Origin: Hyphomicrobiaceae bacterium
GTDB lineage: Bacteria > Pseudomonadota > Alphaproteobacteria > Rhizobiales > Hyphomicrobiaceae
Length of the DNA: 64,000 nucleotides
Assembly (NCBI GenBank): GCA_030655135.1
Contig: JAURWC010000084.1
Span: 310,001-374,000 of the forward strand
Direction: 5' to 3'
This document shows positions 34,448-47,483 of this stretch, piece by piece. The notes under the pieces were generated by a model. It was given only the letters and a program-made list of their open reading frames with translations, ran no database searches and had not been told where the DNA came from. The translations under genes and the position numbers were made by a program. Numbering within the stretch: the first letter of the stretch is position 1; every line of letters begins with the position of its first letter.

Positions 34448-35347
34448 TCATGCGGGCTCAAGTTGCGTTGCCGCTGCCAATTTTGCCTCAGAGACAAACG
34501 CATTTACCAGGGGTGAATGTGGCTCACGCCGGGAAATAAGCAAGCCGATTTTGTGAGTGACGGCCGGATCAGTGAGTGGAATGGCCCGCAGCCGGCCACG
34601 GGGATCCAGCGTCTCGGCCAGACGCGATGAGAAAATGCTGGCGAATTTCCCTGTGCGAACATGCGCATAGAGCGTCAGCATGGAATTTGATTCAAGCCGC
34701 AGCGTGGGCCTGCCGCCGGCATCGGCCAAATGCCTATCGACAATCCGCCGGTTCTGCATGTCGGGCGTCAGCAGACACAGTGGCAGCTGCGCGGCCTGAG
34801 CCCACGTCATCGTCTTGGCATTGGCCTGGGGCGAATCAGGCGCCACGAGTACGGTGTACTGCTCCTCGTAGAGCGGGATCGCCTGGCAACGATCGACCGG
34901 CTCGTCGTCAATGTAAGAAATGCCGACGTCCAGTTCGAGATCTGCCAATTTGTCTAAGATTGCCGCCGACGTCAGCGACAGCACTGACAGCCGCACATCC
35001 GAGAACCTATCGCCGAAGGGAATGGTCACTGCGGGCAGGAAAGGCAGCGCTGTTGGTATGATGCCGATACGCAGATGCCCAGAAAGACCGTGCTTCAGCG
35101 CCTCGATCTCTGATTTCATCGTCCGGCTGTCGCCAACGAGCCGCCGCGCCCATTCCAACACGCGCTCACCTTCCGGCGTGAAGCCGCGAAAGCGCGAGCC
35201 GCGCTCGACGATCAAAATACCGAACTGATCCTCAAGGCTTTTCACCGTGGACGACAAGGTCGGCTGCGTTACACCCGAAACTTCCGCTGCACGCCCGAAA
35301 TGTCGTTCCCGCGCCAGCGCCAACAGAAGTTCCAGCTTGTCGATCAT
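34448..35347 (-). CDS. LysR-type regulator of the fds operon
   Basis: A 299-residue LysR-family transcription factor. The winged helix-turn-helix (residues 1-60) has HFGRAAEVSGVTQPTLSSTVKSLEDQFG, followed by a two-lobed effector domain (about 90-295). It lies directly upstream of fdsG in the same orientation, the place where fdsR sits in other proteobacterial formate dehydrogenase loci, so it is the likely activator. Formate or C1 status as effector is inference. The gap to fdsG (34273-34447) is AT-richer and may hold its operator. Confidence 0.88.
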   Translation of the reverse strand: MIDKLELLLALARERHFGRAAEVSGVTQPTLSSTVKSLEDQFGILIVERGSRFRGFTPEGERVLEWARRLVGDSRTMKSEIEALKHGLSGHLRIGIIPTALPFLPAVTIPFGDRFSDVRLSVLSLTSAAILDKLADLELDVGISYIDDEPVDRCQAIPLYEEQYTVLVAPDSPQANAKTMTWAQAAQLPLCLLTPDMQNRRIVDRHLADAGGRPTLRLESNSMLTLYAHVRTGKFASIFSSRLAETLDPRGRLRAIPLTDPAVTHKIGLLISRREPHSPLVNAFVSEAKLAAATQLEPA

Positions 35348-35501
35348 TCCTGCCGTCCAAAGGGAGCGTTGCAGCCGCTCCGTCTCTTCAGTGCGATCCT
35401 AGCCTACTTTTTTGCGCCCGCGGAGCAGTTTAGTTCCTGCACGACAGCGAAGTTGGCCGGCGCTCGGTCCTGGAACCGAGCTCGGACGCCACCTCAAAAG
35501 C

Positions 35502-38804
<3,303 letters not shown>

Positions 38805-38971
38805 CTAGGCACCGGCCGCAACATTGCGTCTTGCACCCCAGCCTCCCCTCTCCTCGACGCGGAGGGCCTATTGATGGGCTGACGCAACGTTGCGTCTTGC
38901 TCCACCGGTTCCCCTCCCCTCAATGGGGAGGGGTTAGGGGTGGGGTGACGCAACACTGCGTCTCGCTCCAC

Positions 38972-39103
38972 AGATTCCCCTCCCCTCGACGGGGAGGGGT
39001 TAGGGGTGGGGTGAAGAACTTGGAGAACGGCCCGATCGGTGCCACCACGCGAACCGCGGATCGTGCGGGCGGTGCCGAGGAACTCTATGCGTCCTCCCGG
39101 CTC
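38972..39103. repeat. 132-base direct repeat, copy 1
   Basis: Begins AGATTCCCCTCCCCTCGACG and ends CTC. It differs from copy 2 at three positions. It overlaps the second 66-base tandem unit. Confidence 0.9.
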
Positions 39104-39175
39104 TTGCCCGCGGCCCTTCCCCATCAGCGGGAGGGGAGACCTGCAGCCACGATGTCCGGAAGCGAAGCCCTGCTG

Positions 39176-39201
39176 AGGGGTCTGACCTCGGTCAGACCCC
39201 T
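39176..39201. repeat. GGGGTCTGACC palindrome
   Basis: Perfect 12-bp arms AGGGGTCTGACC (39176-39187) and GGTCAGACCCCT (39190-39201) around TC. The sequence lies between the two 132-base copies and pairs with the related palindrome at 39242. Confidence 0.85.
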
Positions 39202-39241
39202 GGTTGAGCAGAAGACGTGAAGCTAGTTGGCGTCGGAGCAA

Positions 39242-39265
39242 GGGGTCAGACCGAGGTCTGACCCC
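39242..39265. repeat. GGGGTCAGACC palindrome
   Basis: Perfect 11-bp arms GGGGTCAGACC (39242-39252) and GGTCTGACCCC (39255-39265) around GA, 10 bases before the second 132-base copy. A motif of this type is a common intergenic repeat in proteobacteria. Confidence 0.85.
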
Positions 39266-39274
39266 GATGGCACA

Positions 39275-39406
39275 AGATTCCCCTCCCCTCGACGGGGATG
39301 GGTTAGGGGTGGGGTGAAGAACTTGGAGAACGGCACGATCGGTGCCACCACGCGAACCGCGGATCGTGCGGGCGGTGCCGAGGAACTCTATGCGTCCTCC
39401 CTGCTC
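39275..39406. repeat. 132-base direct repeat, copy 2
   Basis: Same length as copy 1 with three substitutions. The near-identity suggests recent duplication of this segment. Confidence 0.9.
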
Positions 39407-39509
39407 GTCCCCCCATCCCAACCCCTCCCCGCCAGTTGGAGAGGCTGTTGTAGCGATCGCCTCGAAGCAGATTGGCGAATAGTCGACGGCTAACTCTCGC
39501 GCAGCGAAC

Positions 39510-40646
39510 TCAATGCACATGTTCGGCCTCGCCTTTGCCGAGTTCTGCTTTGAGGATGAAGCTGTTGCCGGCCACCACCTTGTCGCCCGGCGCAACGCCG
39601 GAAACGATCTCGATCATCGTGTCGTCTTTGACGCCCAGTTCCACATCGCGTTTTTCAAACCCGTCCTCGTCTTCGACGAATACGACCGGCTTGTTCTCGA
39701 TGTATTGCAGCGCCGTCTGTTTCACAGCAACGGCCGCTGCCGTCTCCGACACCAGCACGTGCCCCGTCACGAACAGGCCCGGCAAGAATCCGCCGTCATT
39801 ATTTTCCACAACGGCGCGCGCCAGCATGCTCTGCGTATCCGTGACGCCGATCGGCGACAGATAGCCGATCGTCGCCGAATGCGGCTCCTCGTGTCCCGGC
39901 AGATCGATGTCGACTTTTTGCCCAACCTTGAGCTTGCTGAAATCCTGGCTGTAGACGCGCAAATCAACCCACACGCTGCTGAGATCGGAAATCGCCATCA
40001 GCCGCTTGTCGGTGGCCGCAAACTCGCCGAGTGTCCCGCTGCGCTCGATGACCGTGCCGTCCATCGGCGCCTGGATGTCGTACTGCGTCAGGCTCTCGTT
40101 GCTTTCAATCCGCGCAACCACCTCGCCTTTCTTGACGCTGTCGCCAAGCCGCTTCGTCATGCTGCGCACGATGCCGCCAAAACGCGGCAGCACCGCCACG
40201 GTCTTTTCCTCGTTCGGCTGAATAATGCCGTTCAGCGCCAGCGTCTGCTTGATTGCCACGGGCCCAGCCGTCTCGATGACCAGCTTGGCATTCTCGCGCT
40301 GCTTGGCCGTCAGCTTGATCGCCTTGCCATGCCCGTCATGCTCGTCCTCGTGAGCATGGCCCCCTTCTGCGGCGTCGTGCTTATGACCTTCCTCGGCCTC
40401 ATCGTGTTTATGGCCGGCTTCGCCTTCAGCGTGCTTGTGGCCCGCCTCTCCTTCGCCATGCGCATGCCCGGCGTCTTTTTTCTCCCCGCCGTGATCATGC
40501 GCTTCTGCAGCCGGCACCTTGCGCTCGTACGACATGATCGCGACACCACCGATCGCACCCGCCGCCAGCACGCCGAGGATCACCACACCCTGCGACAGCC
40601 GCCCCAACAGACCACCCCTCACCGGCCCACTCTCAGTCGTACTCAT
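39510..40646 (-). CDS. RND efflux periplasmic adaptor (CzcB-like), His-rich N-terminus
   Basis: A 378-residue membrane-fusion protein that joins the CzcA pump to the outer-membrane CzcC channel. One N-terminal helix (about 18-38) anchors it. Residues 50-107 are a histidine-rich linker with repeats of GEAGHKH type and 14 His residues, a probable metal-binding sponge. The adaptor core follows, with paired barrel-sandwich segments (QYDIQAPMDGTVIERSG) and a beta-barrel. The start overlaps the czcC stop by ATGA. Confidence 0.94.
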   Translation of the reverse strand: MSTTESGPVRGGLLGRLSQGVVILGVLAAGAIGGVAIMSYERKVPAAEAHDHGGEKKDAGHAHGEGEAGHKHAEGEAGHKHDEAEEGHKHDAAEGGHAHEDEHDGHGKAIKLTAKQRENAKLVIETAGPVAIKQTLALNGIIQPNEEKTVAVLPRFGGIVRSMTKRLGDSVKKGEVVARIESNESLTQYDIQAPMDGTVIERSGTLGEFAATDKRLMAISDLSSVWVDLRVYSQDFSKLKVGQKVDIDLPGHEEPHSATIGYLSPIGVTDTQSMLARAVVENNDGGFLPGLFVTGHVLVSETAAAVAVKQTALQYIENKPVVFVEDEDGFEKRDVELGVKDDTMIEIVSGVAPGDKVVAGNSFILKAELGKGEAEHVH

Positions 40647-41926
40647 TCACCGTTTCCTTCCGACACCGGCTCCCAGCCGGTCTGCCAGGGCTTGCGCGCC
40701 ACCAGCGTTTCAACCTTCGCCGCCGCCGTATGGCAGCGCGTGTCCGCCTCGATCTGCAGCGTCTCGACTTCGAGTTGCGCGCCGTAACCGTCCAGCAGAT
40801 CCTTCACCGTCAGACGGCCCTGATCGAAGCTGCTCTGCACGTCGTCCGCCGCAGACCGGCCTTGCGGCACGACAACCTCAAACAGCCGCTGCGATTCCAG
40901 GCATTCGGCTTCCATCTCGCCGTGCGCTTCAATCAGCCGCCGCTGCAGCGCGCGCCGTGCGCCCTCGCGTTCGAAGCGCACCTTTTCGAGCCGCGCTTGC
41001 GACGACATGATGTTGCCCTCGTTGCGATCGTGCACCGGCAGCGGAATGGAACCGGTGATGACGAAGGCCGTATCGTCGCGCTCGCTCAGGCGGCGCACGC
41101 CCGCACCCAGCGTCACGTCCGGCACGGCAAGCGAATGCTGCACGCTGACGTCTCCCGCGCGCTCGGCGTAGACGGCATCCCAGCTCAAAATGGCGGGGTG
41201 GCGATTGAGCAGCGGCAATAGCTCCCCTACCGCGACAGGCTTGTGGTTCTCGTGGTGCAGCCGGCCGGAAACATCCCGCGCGTCGCCCGCCGAACCCGAC
41301 CAGTTGGCCACCAACTGCGCCTTCGCTGCCTTGAGATCGATGCGCGCCTTTTCCAACGCCACCCGCGCCCGGCCCGCAGCAAGCTTGCCGCGCGCCAGAT
41401 CGGCCTTCAATGACCCGCCGGCCGCGACACGTTTCTCCAGCTGCGGCACAAGCCCTTCAAGGCGTTTGACCGATCGCGACATCGTCTCGACGGTCGACAT
41501 CGCGCCCAGCACCCGCACGAAATCGATCTTCGTCTGCGCAATGATTTCACGGCGCAGGATCGCAATCTCTGCGTTCGCGACATCTTCCTTGCCGCGCGCC
41601 GCCTCGATACGGGCCGATCGCTTTCCGCCCCGTTCGAACTTCTGCTGCACGCCGAGCGTGACTTCCGAATTGCCAAAGCCGCTGTAGTCGCCGGTGCCGC
41701 CGAAATTCTCGACCTCCACCGATGCTTCCGGATTCGGATACTTGCCGGCCTGCTCCACGCCGCCACGCGTGGCCTCGACTTCGAGGTCGCCGGCCGGCAG
41801 CCGCGGATCGGCCGCCAGCGCCTTGCCGATCGCCGTCCGCAAATCCAATGCCACGGCCGGCGGCGCCATCAGGACGCCGGAAAGCAAGACGCCAGATAAG
41901 AATGAGCAAACCCGTTTGAAGGGCAT
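40643..41926 (-). CDS. Outer-membrane efflux protein, TolC family (CzcC-like)
   Basis: A 427-residue TolC/CzcC-family channel with a signal peptide (cleavage near VAL-D). The alpha-helical barrel has the usual two-repeat layout, including GVQQKFERGGKR in repeat 1 and ITGSIPLPVHDRNEGNI in repeat 2. The ATG at 41926 is preferred over the upstream start because it begins the signal peptide and GGAG is 11 bases before it. It is the first gene of the CBA unit, with czcB translationally coupled. Confidence 0.93.
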   Translation of the reverse strand: MPFKRVCSFLSGVLLSGVLMAPPAVALDLRTAIGKALAADPRLPAGDLEVEATRGGVEQAGKYPNPEASVEVENFGGTGDYSGFGNSEVTLGVQQKFERGGKRSARIEAARGKEDVANAEIAILRREIIAQTKIDFVRVLGAMSTVETMSRSVKRLEGLVPQLEKRVAAGGSLKADLARGKLAAGRARVALEKARIDLKAAKAQLVANWSGSAGDARDVSGRLHHENHKPVAVGELLPLLNRHPAILSWDAVYAERAGDVSVQHSLAVPDVTLGAGVRRLSERDDTAFVITGSIPLPVHDRNEGNIMSSQARLEKVRFEREGARRALQRRLIEAHGEMEAECLESQRLFEVVVPQGRSAADDVQSSFDQGRLTVKDLLDGYGAQLEVETLQIEADTRCHTAAAKVETLVARKPWQTGWEPVSEGNGE

Positions 41927-42002
41927 GACACCACGGCTCCAATCACCACACGCACGCACTCGGAAACTGAGGCAGCGCTGGCGATCAAGCGCTCAGCGCC
42001 GT

Positions 42003-42359
42003 TCAGCCGATGAACGGGATGGGTGGCCGGAACAGGTCTGTTGGTGGGGTGGATGTCAGCCGTGCTTCAATCGCGCCAAACGTAATCGGCGCGCCAACAG
42101 CATCGATGAACGCCAGCATTTCCGCCGGCACGTAGAACTTGCCGGTGACGACGGCGCAGAAAGCGCAGTGCGGCGTGACGCTAGGGCCAGGCGCACCATC
42201 GTGATCGTGACCATGTCCGTCGTGCACATCGGCGATGGCAACCGGTGCAGCCGATGCGCCCGATGCGTGCACGTGCAGAAGCCCGGCACTAAACGCAAGC
42301 AGCAACACAAGAGCGATCGCCCTCGGCCAACCCTTGTTTGCGCGCAGTGCCCTCAGCAC
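42003..42359 (-). CDS. DUF2946-like His/Cys-containing exported protein
   Basis: A 118-residue protein with a signal sequence (residues about 10-33). The mature part has the metal-binding-type cluster VHDGHGHDHDG (His46, 49, 51, 53) and HCAFC (Cys65, Cys68). Proteins of this type are often encoded beside copper or zinc efflux operons, and here it lies 76 bases upstream of czcC on the same strand, so it is probably the first gene of the czc transcript. Its role in metal sensing or binding is inferred. Confidence 0.7.
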   Translation of the reverse strand: MLRALRANKGWPRAIALVLLLAFSAGLLHVHASGASAAPVAIADVHDGHGHDHDGAPGPSVTPHCAFCAVVTGKFYVPAEMLAFIDAVGAPITFGAIEARLTSTPPTDLFRPPIPFIG

Positions 42360-42506
42360 AGGTAGCTCCAGTCAGAATCAGATGACGTTGAGAACGCTAG
42401 GAACGCCCAGAAGGTGCGTCAACACGAGGCCGGACTATAGCACCGGATAACTCCGTCAGTGATCCCGCGCGTCATGCAACTTGCCGCAGGTGTGGCCAAG
42501 CAGCCC

Positions 42507-42956
42507 TTAGACGATTGCAACCGTGTACCGAACAAAATCATCGGCCGGCGTAAAGCGATCATAGAGCCGCCGCGCCACGGCATTCGACTGGCGCGTATGC
42601 CAGTAAACACGGGCCCAGCCGCGGTCACGGCCCAGCGCCAGCAAGTCATCGATCAGCGCACGGCCGGCGCCCGAGCCGCGCACGGCCGTGTCCACGAACA
42701 GGTCTTCCAGGTAGCAGGCCGGCTCTACCGACCAGGACCGGGCGTGCACGATCGAAACGGAAAAGCCCACGACCCGGCCGTCGCGTTCTGCCACCCGTCC
42801 AATCATACCTTCAGCTTGGGCCAGTATCCGCGCCCAGGTGCGCGCCGTAACGCTTTCGGCCACCTCGGCCTGGTAGAAGCGCACATATTGCCCCCATAGG
42901 TCCCGCCAGGCTGCCTCATCCTCGGCGCGAGCCCAGCGCACCACCGTATTACCCAT
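42507..42956 (-). CDS. GNAT family N-acetyltransferase
   Basis: A 149-residue GCN5-related acetyltransferase. The acetyl-CoA pyrophosphate-binding motif A is VRGSGAGRALIDDLL, preceded by the LEDLFVD strand, and QSNAVARRLYDRF gives motif B. The target is unknown. The ATG at 42956 overlaps the stop of the upstream membrane protein in TGATG, so the two are likely coupled; a GTG one codon earlier is possible. Confidence 0.88.
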   Translation of the reverse strand: MGNTVVRWARAEDEAAWRDLWGQYVRFYQAEVAESVTARTWARILAQAEGMIGRVAERDGRVVGFSVSIVHARSWSVEPACYLEDLFVDTAVRGSGAGRALIDDLLALGRDRGWARVYWHTRQSNAVARRLYDRFTPADDFVRYTVAIV

Positions 42957-43321
42957 CACATTAATCCCAACACGATCAAGCCGCCCAGCATCGCCACCGT
43001 CAGCAGCGTCGACGCATTGACGTCGCCGAAGTCGCGCCCACGCACGACGCGGATCACTTCGCGCGTCTCGACGGCGGGCCGGTCAGAATTCGGATCGCGC
43101 GCCCGCACCCAGTTCCAAAAGAACCGGCCGAACGAACTGGACCGCTTCCAGATCTCATGCGGTGCCCGCTGCCAGCCGTACTTCAGCGAATAGATGACGA
43201 TGACCAGGATGGCGATCTGCAGCAGCGTCGACACCCAACCGCTGATGAGGAACCAAACGACTGTCCAGATGATCCCCAACGCCGAAAGCACCAGCCACAA
43301 CAGCCAGGAAAGAATGTCCAT
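42956..43321 (-). CDS. Small membrane protein, unknown
   Basis: A 121-residue protein with two adjacent hydrophobic helices near the N-terminus (about residues 4-24 and 26-46), a basic aromatic-rich middle (KYGWQRAPHEIWKRSS, FFWNWVRARD) and a final hydrophobic helix. No family is recognised. The ATG at 43321 has GAGGGTGG about 7 bases upstream; a longer frame to 43369 lacks support. It is coupled to the GNAT gene by a TGATG overlap. Confidence 0.65.
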   Translation of the reverse strand: MDILSWLLWLVLSALGIIWTVVWFLISGWVSTLLQIAILVIVIYSLKYGWQRAPHEIWKRSSSFGRFFWNWVRARDPNSDRPAVETREVIRVVRGRDFGDVNASTLLTVAMLGGLIVLGLM

Positions 43322-43642
43322 GCCGCCACCCTCGTTGCACGGCGCATTGGCCGTCTGCGGCATAGACATAGCGGCCCATAGGAGAATTTCCTATGGCGAG
43401 GCGTCAGCGGGATGTCGGATATGCAACGGCGCCCAAAAGGCGAATGGGTGCCGGGCCGCCAAGGAGGATGGCTAGGCCCAGCACCCTATCCATGCTGCAA
43501 GCCAGGTGAACTTAGCCAGTCCTCACAATCTTGGCGACGGCAGCCTTTCCTGAAAAAACAGGGAAAATTTCCCTATATTCCAGATTATGGCCCAGCTCCT
43601 GTCGCAACTCTGCCCGCGGGCGGGCTTTCGCGAAGCAGGCGC

Positions 43643-46600
43643 TTAACCTGCAGCCACGATCGGCTGTGCCTTTGGGCGATTGCTGGCCGCTATCTCTTTG
43701 GCCAGTTGCAGCGCCGAAACGTAGTCCGGCTTACCGGAGCCGAGCAGTGGGACGGCGTCCACCACGAAAACGTCTGCTGGAACCATCAACTCCGTTGCGC
43801 CCCGCCCCTTGGCGAACCGGTTGAACGCCTCACGCGTTGCGCCCGCTTCGCTTGTCAGCAGCGCCAGCCGCTCGCCCTTCCGCGCATCTGGCAGCGAGAC
43901 GACCACCAGCGGCTTGGCCGGCCACAGTTCCGACGCCAGCGCCTCCACCGCCGCCAGCGACACCATCTCGCCCGCGATCTTCGCAAACCGTTTGGCCCGG
44001 CCCTTGATGAAGATGAAGCCCTGCCGGTCGATGGTGACGATGTCGCCGGTGTCGTGCCAGCCACCCGCCGGCGGCTCCAGCACACCTGGGTTTTCCGCAC
44101 GATAGTATCCGAGCATGACGTTGGGGCCGCGAACGAATAGGCGTCCGCCGTCTTCGATGCCCGCCACCGGTTCCAGCTTCGCCTGCATCAGCGGCGCCAG
44201 CCGCCCAACGCTGCCGGACTTGTTGGCAAGCGGCGTATTGATGGCCAAGACCGGCGCGGTCTCGGTAACGCCATAGCCCTCGAGAATGCGCACGCCGAAC
44301 TTTTCCATGTAGATCTGGCGCGTTCGCTCCTTCACCGGCTCCGCACCGGCCAGGATCATGCGCAACCGCGCAAAGTCATACGGATGCGCCACGCGCGCGT
44401 ATCCGTTCAGGAACGTGTCGGTGCCGAACAGGATCGTCGCGTTCGAGGCATAAACCAACTCCGGCACGATGCGGTAGTGCAACGGCGTCGGATAAAGATA
44501 AACCGGAACGCCGCCCACCAGCGGCATCAGCAGACCGGCCGTCAGGCCGAACGAGTGGAACACCGGCAGGACGTTGAAAACCTTGTCCTCGCCGTTAACG
44601 GCAACGCGGTGCAAGCTCTGCATGCAGTTGGCCAGCAGGTTGCGATGCGACAACACCACGCCCTTCGGCGAGCCCTCTGAGCCCGACGTAAACAGAATTG
44701 CTGCAGGGTCATCGGGCCGACGCTGCACTTGCGGCGCCGAACCGGCGCGCAAACCAGCGATCTTTTCGGCAAACGTGATATCGGCCTTGATATCTTCCAG
44801 GTAGACGACGAGGCACGTCTCATCGAGACGCATCACGACATCGGCAAGCCGGGCCTTTTCCACGAACGCCCGCGATGTCAGGATGACATTCACCTTCGCC
44901 GCGCGGCACGCAGCCTCCAGGTTTGCCGCGCCCGCCGTGAAGTTCAGCATCGCCGGCACGCGGCCTATCGCTTGCAGGGCGAAGAACGTGACAGCCACGC
45001 CGGCCGAGTTGGGAAGCATCACGCCAATCGCGGCGCCAACGCCCGCATAGCGTTCCAGCTTGCGCCCTAGAACCTGCGCACTCAGGATCAGCTTGCGGTA
45101 ACTGAGCTTGGTGCCGAGTGGATCCTCCACCGCGATCTTGCCGGTGTCGCGTGTCTGTTTCGCCAGCACCAGCGCTTCGAATATTGATTGGTCGATCGGC
45201 GCGGTCATCACTGCCGTGTCGACCATGATGTCCTGCAGTTCGGCACCCGCCGCCTGCCGCCGCGCCTTGCCCTTCAACGCTGGATCGATGTCCAACTTCA
45301 CCGCCGGCAAAATAGTGACGGTCGTCTTCGGGAAGAACGAGCGCTTCGTTTGGCTGGAACTGAGGTAGCCGAAGTACGATCTCTCCAGGCCGTCGATGCG
45401 CACGGGGACGACGACGGCATCGGCTTTGTCGGCGATCATCGCCGTACCGTCATAGACCTTCATCAGGCCGCCGGTGACCGTCAGCCGCCCCTCGGGGAAG
45501 ATCACCAGAGTCTCGCCGTCCTTGACCGAATTGATGAGGCTGCGCGTGCCGATCGGTTTCGTCGGATCGATCGCCTGCGCCTTCACGAGTTTCAGGAATG
45601 GCTTCACCCACGCCTGCTGCGCCATCGCCGTATCGATCGCGAACGACGAGTGCGACGGCAGGATCGAATACATCACCGCCGCATCGAGCAGGCTGACATG
45701 GTTCGGCGCAATGATGGCGCGTTGCCCAGGTGCCGGAAGGTTTTCCCGGCCCTTCACCTCAAGGCCCAGAAAGGTGTTGAACAAGAACAGGCCGAGATCC
45801 TGCAGACCCTCGCGGCCCCATGCGCGCAAGATGAGACCGGCCGCGATCAGGTTGCCCAACCCCAGCGCCGTCACGAGCGCCCAGAACGGCACGTGCATAC
45901 CAAGCGCGGCGCCGATCAGCAGGCTCGCCACCGTCATGAACGCCGCCGACAGCACGTTACAACCCGCGATCACGCGCGCCCGCGAGCCTTCAGGCGCCCA
46001 CATCTGCACGGCGGCGAACGACGGCACGATATAGAGGCCGCCAGCCACCGACAGACCGAGGAAATCGAACAGCACACGCCAGCCAGCCACGCTGCCGAGG
46101 TATGAACCCACCGTAAGCGGCTGGGGCGAATGCGCCATGCCCGACACCGCCAATGCCAGGTCGAAACAGAACAGCCCCATCAAAGCCGCGCCCACCGGCA
46201 CCAGCGCGAGGTTGGGCCGTGTGCGGCTCGCGCGCGCCGCCAGTGCCGAGCCAATTGCGATGCCGACCGTGAACACGACCAGCGCCAGCGTCACCACGCC
46301 CTGCCCCGCGCCGATGCCGTCCTTGAACAGCGGCGGCAGCAGCGACATTGCCGCGGCCCCGACGAGCCAGAACCAGGCCGTGATGAGCCCTCCGACCCAA
46401 AGCCGGCGATCCGCGCGCAAATCGCGTAGCAGAGCAACGGTGGAACTCCAGGGGTTGGTATCGATCACCAGTTCCGGCGCGGCGTCACCCGTCTTCGGGA
46501 TCAGGCGTGAGATCAGCCAGCACGCCACGGCCATCACGATTGCGAGCCCGGCGAGCACCTGATTGCCGACGCCCTCGCCCGCCAGCATGCCGCCAGCGAT

Positions 46601-47068
46601 CGTCCCCAGCAGAATGGCCGCGAACGTCGCGCTCTCCACCAGCGCATTGCCGGCCGGCAATTCCGCCTTGCTCAGATGCACCGGCAGGATGCCGTACTTG
46701 ATCGGCCCGAACAGCGCGGCGATCGTGCCGTAGAGGCCGAGTGCCACGAACAGGATCGGCACCGAATGCAAGATGAAGCCGGTCGCGGAAATGACGGCTA
46801 CGGGAATCTCGAAGCGTTTGAGCAGCTCCGCCATCTCCGCCTTGTCATAGCGGTCGGCGAACTCACCACCGATGCCGGAGAAAATGAAAAACGGTGCCAC
46901 AAGCACGGCGCCGGCCAGCGCCACCAGCGTGCCGCTCTGCTCGGTGCCAAGCTGGAAAAGGATCAGGATAACCAGCGCGTTCTTGACGAAATTGTCGTTG
47001 AGCGCAGAAAGAAACTGGGTCCAGAACAGGGGTGCAAAACGCCTGGAAGTCATCAGTGACGTGAACAT
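43643..47068 (-). CDS. Acyl-[ACP]-phospholipid acyltransferase triple fusion (MFS + PlsC + acyl-ACP synthetase)
   Basis: A 1141-residue protein joining three activities of lysophospholipid repair. Residues 1-400 are an LplT-like major facilitator transporter, opening SRRFAPLFWTQFLSALNDNF. About 430-620 is a PlsC acyltransferase with NHVSLLD (HX4D) and FPEGRLT. The rest is an AMP-forming acyl-ligase with TSGSEGSPKGVV and GYGVTETAP. In E. coli LplT and Aas are separate proteins; Aas already fuses the last two. The ATG at 47068 matches homologue N-termini better than the GTG at 47077. Confidence 0.93.
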   Translation of the reverse strand: MFTSLMTSRRFAPLFWTQFLSALNDNFVKNALVILILFQLGTEQSGTLVALAGAVLVAPFFIFSGIGGEFADRYDKAEMAELLKRFEIPVAVISATGFILHSVPILFVALGLYGTIAALFGPIKYGILPVHLSKAELPAGNALVESATFAAILLGTIAGGMLAGEGVGNQVLAGLAIVMAVACWLISRLIPKTGDAAPELVIDTNPWSSTVALLRDLRADRRLWVGGLITAWFWLVGAAAMSLLPPLFKDGIGAGQGVVTLALVVFTVGIAIGSALAARASRTRPNLALVPVGAALMGLFCFDLALAVSGMAHSPQPLTVGSYLGSVAGWRVLFDFLGLSVAGGLYIVPSFAAVQMWAPEGSRARVIAGCNVLSAAFMTVASLLIGAALGMHVPFWALVTALGLGNLIAAGLILRAWGREGLQDLGLFLFNTFLGLEVKGRENLPAPGQRAIIAPNHVSLLDAAVMYSILPSHSSFAIDTAMAQQAWVKPFLKLVKAQAIDPTKPIGTRSLINSVKDGETLVIFPEGRLTVTGGLMKVYDGTAMIADKADAVVVPVRIDGLERSYFGYLSSSQTKRSFFPKTTVTILPAVKLDIDPALKGKARRQAAGAELQDIMVDTAVMTAPIDQSIFEALVLAKQTRDTGKIAVEDPLGTKLSYRKLILSAQVLGRKLERYAGVGAAIGVMLPNSAGVAVTFFALQAIGRVPAMLNFTAGAANLEAACRAAKVNVILTSRAFVEKARLADVVMRLDETCLVVYLEDIKADITFAEKIAGLRAGSAPQVQRRPDDPAAILFTSGSEGSPKGVVLSHRNLLANCMQSLHRVAVNGEDKVFNVLPVFHSFGLTAGLLMPLVGGVPVYLYPTPLHYRIVPELVYASNATILFGTDTFLNGYARVAHPYDFARLRMILAGAEPVKERTRQIYMEKFGVRILEGYGVTETAPVLAINTPLANKSGSVGRLAPLMQAKLEPVAGIEDGGRLFVRGPNVMLGYYRAENPGVLEPPAGGWHDTGDIVTIDRQGFIFIKGRAKRFAKIAGEMVSLAAVEALASELWPAKPLVVVSLPDARKGERLALLTSEAGATREAFNRFAKGRGATELMVPADVFVVDAVPLLGSGKPDYVSALQLAKEIAASNRPKAQPIVAAG

Positions 47069-47483
47069 GGGCACCACAGAGGCTTGTATGTGAAAATCAA
47101 CAGGCAGGCGTCAGGCGGACACTAGATCACTGATCGTGGCGATTGAACGGCTACCTTCAGTAAGCGTTAGCAGCAGCCAAGGCCTCGCAGCCGGCAGCGA
47201 TACGGCCCACCGCTAATACTCAGCAGCCACCCGTTTTGCGGAGAGCCCCATCCGATCGGCTCTCATCGTGCCACGCTCCAATCTAGCGGCTCCCGGAAAA
47301 CGCACTGCAATCGACCAAACTATCCGCTGAACACCCCTTAAAGCGGCGGGTAAATATCGATTATCCCAAACAAACCGAGCTTAACATCGCGACCCGCAAT
47401 TGAATATCGTTCAATATCAAGCATCGAACTCTCCCGGCTTGCCAGGATTATTTGCGTTCCCAGATGTTCATCTCCACATTCGC
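47069..47483. other. Intergenic region between the acyl fusion and thiS
   Basis: About 415 bases without a gene. A hairpin GAGAGCC/GGCTCTC lies at 47241-47264 without a T-tract. I looked for the CUGAGA and AACCUGAUC blocks of the TPP riboswitch on both strands and found none. The 47400-47480 stretch is the likely thiS promoter area. Confidence 0.4.
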
